The position numbers were made by a program, and so were the translations under genes. DNA of 64,000 nt, taken from contig NZ_JBDPZD010000003.1 in the NCBI RefSeq assembly GCF_039872745.1, forward strand, positions 1 through 64,000. Direction: 5' to 3'. The DNA comes from Pelomonas paludis (GTDB lineage Bacteria; Pseudomonadota; Gammaproteobacteria; Burkholderiales; Burkholderiaceae_C). This document shows, one piece after another, positions 59,791 to 64,000 of the stretch. Each line of letters begins with the position of its first letter. Position 1 is the stretch's first letter. The notes beneath the pieces are model-generated. The model was not told the DNA's origin. It saw only the letters and a list, made by a program, of their open reading frames with translations, and searched no databases.

Positions 59791-61823
59791 AGATCTTGCG
59801 CCACTGGTGGCTGGCGGGGTGGCTGCTGAGCGCCCTGGCTGCGCAGGCGCAGCCCACACAGCCCCCACAGCGCTACGAGGTCGTCTGCGTGCACGCGGCC
59901 TGTGGCGAGCTGGTCGCTACCCAGCAAGGCAGCCAGTGGCAGGTCAGCTACCAGTTCAAGGACAACGGCCGCGGCCCCGAGCTGAAGGAGTGGATCCAGA
60001 TCGACGCCGCCGGCACCTGGCCGCGCTACCGCGCCGAGGGCGTGTCCACCTACGGCGCGTTGATCCGCGACGAGTTCGAGCGCCAGCCGGGCGGCAGCGC
60101 CCAGTGGCGCTCGCGCGTGGACGCGGGCGAGCAAGCGAGCACGCCGGCGCCATCGGTCTACCTGGCCGTGGACGGTTCGCCCTGGTGGCTGGGGCAGCTG
60201 ACGCGCGCGCTGCGCGATGGCCAGCCGCGCCCTGCCTTGCCGGCCGGCGAGGTGCGGGCCGAGCGGGTCTTGCAGCACCAACTGCGCGACCAGTCGCTGG
60301 TGCTCTACGCCGTCCATGGTCTCGACCTCGCGCCCGTCCACATCTGGCTGCGGGCTGACGACGGCGCCTTCTTCGCGCAGCTCTCGCCCGGTTGGGGCGG
60401 CACCATCTGGCAGGGCTTTGCGGCCGACATCCCGGCGCTGGAGGCCCTGCAGCAGCAAGCCCGCAGCGACGAGCTCGCCGCGTTGGCACGCCGCCTCGCG
60501 CACCCGCTGCCGGGCCTGACCGTGATCCGCCAGGTGCGCTGGTTTGACGCACCCGCCGCCCAGCTGCGCGGGCCGGCTGATGTTTTTGTCTACGACGGCC
60601 GCATCGCCGCCATCCAGCCGGCCGGGTCGCTCGATGCCTTGCGCAAGCTGGGCGTCTCCCAGGTCATCGACGGCCAAGGCCGCACCCTGCTGCCCGGCCT
60701 CGTGGACATGCACAGCCATGTGGACCCCAGCCAGTTGCTGCTCAACCTCGCTGCCGGCGTGACGGCTGTGCGCGACCTGGGCAACAGCAATGCCGACCTG
60801 GCTGCGCTCAAGGCGCGCATCGACAGCGGCGAGGTGCTGGGGCCACGCATCGCGGCCAATGGCTTCATCGAGGGCAAGAGCCCGTTCTCCTCGCAGGCCG
60901 ACTTCGTGCCCGACACGCTGGCCGAGGCCCTGGCCGCCATCGACTGGTATGCCGCCCATGGCTACCGCCAGCTCAAGCTCTACAACTCCATCCGCCCCGA
61001 GTGGGTGAAGCCCATGGCCGCCCACGCGCGGCAGCTGGGCCTGCGCGTGGGCGGCCATGTGCCAGCCTTCATGACGGCGGCGCAGGCTGTGCAGGCCGGC
61101 TACCGCGAGCTGCACCACATCAACCAGGTCACGCTCAACTTCCTCGTCGGCCCGCAGGACGACACGCGCACGCTCTTGCGCTTCACCCTGCCGGGCGACC
61201 GTGCCCACACCCTCAAGCTCGACGACGCACGCACCCGCGACTTCATCGCCCTGCTGCGCCGCACCGGCACCGTGGTCGACCCCACGGCCGTGGCCTTTGA
61301 GGCCATGTATTTGCAGCGCCAGGGCAGCATCAACCCCAGCTACGCGGCGATTGCGAGCCACCTGCCGGCCAGCCTGCAGCGCGGCCTGCGCGCCGCCGAG
61401 ATGGAGGTCAACGATGGCAATGCCCGCCGCTACTCGGCCTCCTGGGCGGTGATGATGGACCTGGTGCGCCGCATGCACGCCGCCGGCGTGCCCCTGGTGG
61501 CCGGCACCGACGCCACGCCCGGCTTTGCCATGCAGCGCGAGCTGGAGCTGTATGCCGAGGCCGGCATCCCCATCCCCGAGGTGCTGCGCATCGCCACCTG
61601 GAACGGCGCCAAACACAGTGACCGGGCGCATGAGATTGGCGCCATCGAGCGCGGCAAGCTCGCCGACCTCATCCTCATCGACGGCAACCCCGTCGAGCGC
61701 TTGGCCGACATCCGCCGCGTGGCCCTGGTCATCCAGGGCGGCGTGGCCCTGGCGCCCGACGAGCTGTACGCTGCTCTGTCCATCCGGCCCTTTGTGCCCT
61801 CAGCCAAGATCGAACGTCCATGA
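59787..61823 (+). CDS. Exported amidohydrolase family protein
   Basis: A 678-residue protein with a signal peptide (cut near AAQAQ|P). Residues 30-245 are an unrecognised N-terminal region. The amidohydrolase barrel starts near 250: LLPGLVDMHSHVD (metal-binding HxH), the lysine in QLKLYNSI, histidines in GGHVPAF and ELHHIN, and the aspartate in VAGTDATPG. The closing GKLADLILIDGNP is the usual C-terminal motif. It hydrolyses an amide or ester, possibly a peptide-like compound given the peptide-binding protein gene that follows. Coupled to both neighbours by ATGA. Confidence 0.88.
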   Translation: MKILRHWWLAGWLLSALAAQAQPTQPPQRYEVVCVHAACGELVATQQGSQWQVSYQFKDNGRGPELKEWIQIDAAGTWPRYRAEGVSTYGALIRDEFERQPGGSAQWRSRVDAGEQASTPAPSVYLAVDGSPWWLGQLTRALRDGQPRPALPAGEVRAERVLQHQLRDQSLVLYAVHGLDLAPVHIWLRADDGAFFAQLSPGWGGTIWQGFAADIPALEALQQQARSDELAALARRLAHPLPGLTVIRQVRWFDAPAAQLRGPADVFVYDGRIAAIQPAGSLDALRKLGVSQVIDGQGRTLLPGLVDMHSHVDPSQLLLNLAAGVTAVRDLGNSNADLAALKARIDSGEVLGPRIAANGFIEGKSPFSSQADFVPDTLAEALAAIDWYAAHGYRQLKLYNSIRPEWVKPMAAHARQLGLRVGGHVPAFMTAAQAVQAGYRELHHINQVTLNFLVGPQDDTRTLLRFTLPGDRAHTLKLDDARTRDFIALLRRTGTVVDPTAVAFEAMYLQRQGSINPSYAAIASHLPASLQRGLRAAEMEVNDGNARRYSASWAVMMDLVRRMHAAGVPLVAGTDATPGFAMQRELELYAEAGIPIPEVLRIATWNGAKHSDRAHEIGAIERGKLADLILIDGNPVERLADIRRVALVIQGGVALAPDELYAALSIRPFVPSAKIERP

Positions 61824-63418
61824 AGCCCAAGTTTGTTGTCGCACGCCTGCTGGTGGCCGCTGCCTTCGTTGCTCTGCCCGCCGCGTCTTGGGCGCAAGGC
61901 CCGAGCCTGCTGCGCTTTTGCTCCACCGGCAGCCCCAAGACCTTCGACCCCGCCAACTCCGACAGCGGTGTGGACCACCGCGCCACCGACCAGATCTTCA
62001 GCCAGCTCGTCGAATACAAGCGCGGCACCGACGAGCTGACGCCCGCGCTGGCCGAGCGCTGGACCGTCAGTCCCGACGGGCTGCAATACACGTTCGATCT
62101 GCGCAGAAGCGTTGCCTTCCAGACCACCGAAGACTTCAAGCCCACGCGTGAGCTGAACGCCGACGACGTGCTCTTCACCTTCGGGCGTCTGCTCAACCGC
62201 GACAGCGCCTTTGGCAAGGCCCTGCCCATCGTCTCGCCCTATGTCGTGTCCTACGGCTGGGAGAAGCTGATCGCCAAGGTCGAGAAGCTCTCGCCCACCC
62301 AGGTGCGCTTCACGCTCGCGCAGCGCGATGCCGCCTTCTTGTCGGCACTGACGGGCTCGTTCGCGTCTATCCAGTCGGCCGAGTACGGCGCGCAGCTGCT
62401 CAAGAGCGGCAAGCCCGAGCGCATTGCCATGGCGCCCGTGGGCACAGGGCCCTTCCAGCTCAAGAGCTTCCGGGTTGACAGCCAGCTGCGCCTCGTCAAG
62501 CACCCCGGCTGGTTCCGCGCCGCCGAGCGGCCTCGGGTGGACACGCTCGTCTTTGCCGTCACGCCCGACGGCAATGTGCGCGCCCAGCGCCTCAAGCGCG
62601 ACGAATGCGACATCGCCGACCCCGTGGCCCCGGCTGACCTGGCCGAGCTGCGCAAGGACCCTGCCATCAAGGTCAGCACCTCGCCCGGCATGAACATCGG
62701 CTACCTGGCCTTCAACACCAAGCACCCGGTGCTCGGCAAGGTCGAGGTGCGGCAGGCGCTGGACATGGCCATCGACAAGGCCACGCTCGTCAAGACCGTG
62801 TTCGGCGACGCCGGCGTGCTGGCCCAGACCCTGATGCCCGCCGCCAACTGGGCCAATGACCCCAGCATCAAGGGCAATGCCTACAACCCCGAGAAGGCGC
62901 GCGAGCTGCTCAAGAAGGCCGGCGCTACCGGAAAGGGGGGCCTGAGCATCAGCCTCTGGTCCATGCCCGTCATCCGCAACTACAACCCCAACAGCAAGCT
63001 CATCGCCCAGCTGATCCAGAGCGACTGGGCCAAGGTCGGCGTCACGGCCAACATCGTCACCTACGAGTGGGGCGAATACCTGCGCCGCGTGGACAAGGGC
63101 GAGCACGACACCGTGCTGCTGGGCTGGAACGGCGACACCGAGCCCGCCAACACGGCCGGCCAGCTCGGCTGCGGCTCCGCCAGCGGCACCTTCTGGTGCA
63201 ACGCCGACTACGAAAAACTCCTCGCCGAAGCCCGCGCCGGCCTCACCCGCGAGGCACGCAAAGCCGCCTACGCCAAGGCCCTGCGCCTGGCCACCCAGCA
63301 ACTCCCCTGGAGCCCCCTGGCCCACGGCGCCATCTCCGTGCCCCATCGCGCCAGCGTCAAGGGCTTTGTGCTGTCGCTGGACAGCTCGCTCTACTTCGAC
63401 GGCGTCCTGCCACGTTGA
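61820..63418 (+). CDS. ABC transporter substrate-binding protein, peptide type (DppA-like)
   Basis: A 532-residue periplasmic protein of SBP family 5. Signal peptide ends ASWAQ|G. FCSTGSPKTFDPANSDSGVDHRATDQIFSQLVEY, in parts, FTFGRLL, PVGTGPFQLKSF and YNPEKARELLKKAG are family landmarks. It probably binds di- or oligopeptides. No permease or ATPase genes follow within the window, so it may be an orphan or use a system elsewhere. It is coupled to the amidohydrolase gene by ATGA. Confidence 0.93.
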   Translation: MKPKFVVARLLVAAAFVALPAASWAQGPSLLRFCSTGSPKTFDPANSDSGVDHRATDQIFSQLVEYKRGTDELTPALAERWTVSPDGLQYTFDLRRSVAFQTTEDFKPTRELNADDVLFTFGRLLNRDSAFGKALPIVSPYVVSYGWEKLIAKVEKLSPTQVRFTLAQRDAAFLSALTGSFASIQSAEYGAQLLKSGKPERIAMAPVGTGPFQLKSFRVDSQLRLVKHPGWFRAAERPRVDTLVFAVTPDGNVRAQRLKRDECDIADPVAPADLAELRKDPAIKVSTSPGMNIGYLAFNTKHPVLGKVEVRQALDMAIDKATLVKTVFGDAGVLAQTLMPAANWANDPSIKGNAYNPEKARELLKKAGATGKGGLSISLWSMPVIRNYNPNSKLIAQLIQSDWAKVGVTANIVTYEWGEYLRRVDKGEHDTVLLGWNGDTEPANTAGQLGCGSASGTFWCNADYEKLLAEARAGLTREARKAAYAKALRLATQQLPWSPLAHGAISVPHRASVKGFVLSLDSSLYFDGVLPR

Positions 63419-63462
63419 TCTTGTTCAAGGCCGGCGTCAGCCGCCCGCTCTAAGCTCCCACC

Positions 63463-63966
63463 ATGACTACCGCAGTTGCCTCCGCCGCCGTCTCCTGGAC
63501 GCCCGAACTTGAGCTCCACGAGCCGCACATCGACGCCACCCACCGCGAGTTCGTGGACTTGCTCAATGGGCTGCACGACCTCGTCAACGCCGAGGCCGCC
63601 ACGCAAGGGCAGTTGCTGGAGGCGCTGGATGGGCTGATTACCCACACCGAGGCGCATTTCGGGATGGAAGAGCGCTGGATGGCGGCCGTGGGCTTTGCGC
63701 CCGAGAACTGCCACAGCCGCCAGCACGCGCTGGTGCTGGACGTGCTGCGCGAGGTGCGCAACCACGTCGAGGCGGGCAAGGACCTGGACCCGGTGCGGCG
63801 CCTGCCCACCGAGCTGGGCCAGTGGTTTGGCTTCCACGCCGAGGCGATGGACGCTGCCCTGGTCTACACCATGCAGCAGACCGGCTTTGACCCGGCGACC
63901 GGCCAATTCGCCCGCCCGCCCCAGGGCGAGGCCCAGAGCGGTTGCGGCAGCAGCGGCTGCAGCTGA
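63463..63966 (+). CDS. Bacteriohemerythrin
   Basis: A 167-residue oxygen-binding di-iron protein. The iron ligands can be traced: H in HEPHIDATHREF, HTEAHFGMEERWM (HxxxE), HSRQHALVLD, and GFHAEAMDAALV near the end. The order agrees with the hemerythrin fold. A C-terminal tail SGCGSSGCS is unusual and might bind metal or form a disulfide. It could sense, store or deliver O2. Confidence 0.9.
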   Translation: MTTAVASAAVSWTPELELHEPHIDATHREFVDLLNGLHDLVNAEAATQGQLLEALDGLITHTEAHFGMEERWMAAVGFAPENCHSRQHALVLDVLREVRNHVEAGKDLDPVRRLPTELGQWFGFHAEAMDAALVYTMQQTGFDPATGQFARPPQGEAQSGCGSSGCS

Positions 63967-64000
63967 AGCCAGGCTCAGGCTCCTAGGGGTGAGCCCGAGG

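Noticed and set aside
59553..61631. Minus-strand open frame of 692 codons over rnhA and the amidohydrolase
   Set aside because: It is antisense to genes with intact catalytic motifs; no domain or signal peptide is seen.

Overview
The window reads as a high-GC chromosome segment of a betaproteobacterium of the order Burkholderiales. The gene order AIR-synthase-like / SRP RNA / dnaX / ybaB / recR / MAPEG / mltD / gloB / methyltransferase / rnhA, the phasin with a PhaR-type operator, and the cys operon containing a DUF934 gene all point there. The polysaccharide genes fit the Roseateles-Mitsuaria-Rubrivivax side of the order, but that is inference. No phage, insertion sequence, CRISPR array or conjugative gene was seen.

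Layout. 1-760: end of an rRNA operon (5S rRNA, terminator) and a tRNA-Asn on the other strand. 748-3043: a TonB-dependent receptor under a TPP riboswitch, so probably a thiamin (or precursor) receptor. 3132-27590: a large polysaccharide-utilization region. It holds GH1, GH5, GH2 and GH9 enzymes, a two-domain SGNH esterase, two AGE-superfamily epimerase/isomerases, a LacI regulator, a 1021-residue TonB-dependent receptor, two flavin-dependent halogenase-like proteins, a GPH-type sugar symporter and an AmpG-like MFS transporter. The enzyme set fits beta-1,4-linked (acetylated) glucomannan or mixed glucan/mannan: secreted GH5 and GH9 endo-enzymes and the esterase, uptake by the receptor and symporters, then intracellular GH1, GH2, 2-epimerase and mannose isomerase. 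A shared GTTTA-TAAAC palindrome lies in the two divergent promoter regions of this locus and is the likely LacI operator. A second shared motif lies upstream of one halogenase gene and the GH9 gene. A TetR regulator, a DUF2141 protein and a sterol-desaturase-family protein sit inside the region (22419-24520).

27716-27985 is a nested palindromic repeat element; a related single-module copy is at 5691-5842. 27983-36338, all on the minus strand, forms a sulfur assimilation block: TauE/SafE exporter, CysI, DUF934, CysH, CysD, CysN, siroheme methyltransferase, then a 7Fe ferredoxin and a ferredoxin-NADP reductase that could feed electrons to CysI.

36423-47145 is mixed: YbiB/TrpD2, a double-DUF4399 protein, a patatin-like lipoprotein, a lipase, a phasin with a clear promoter between two PhaR-like sites, an MCP paired with a single-Cache periplasmic protein, nitroreductase, 2-hydroxyacid dehydrogenase, a small exported protein, and RmuC. 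47292-51529 holds an unusual pair, a pseudokinase-HDOD protein followed by an active-looking kinase-HDOD-GAF protein.

51544-63966 is mainly housekeeping: SRP RNA, AIR-synthase-like protein, dnaX, ybaB, recR, MAPEG protein, MltD, glyoxalase II, methyltransferase, RNase H, amidohydrolase, peptide-binding protein and bacteriohemerythrin. Many gene pairs overlap by ATGA, GTGA or TGATG, which was used to choose several start codons.
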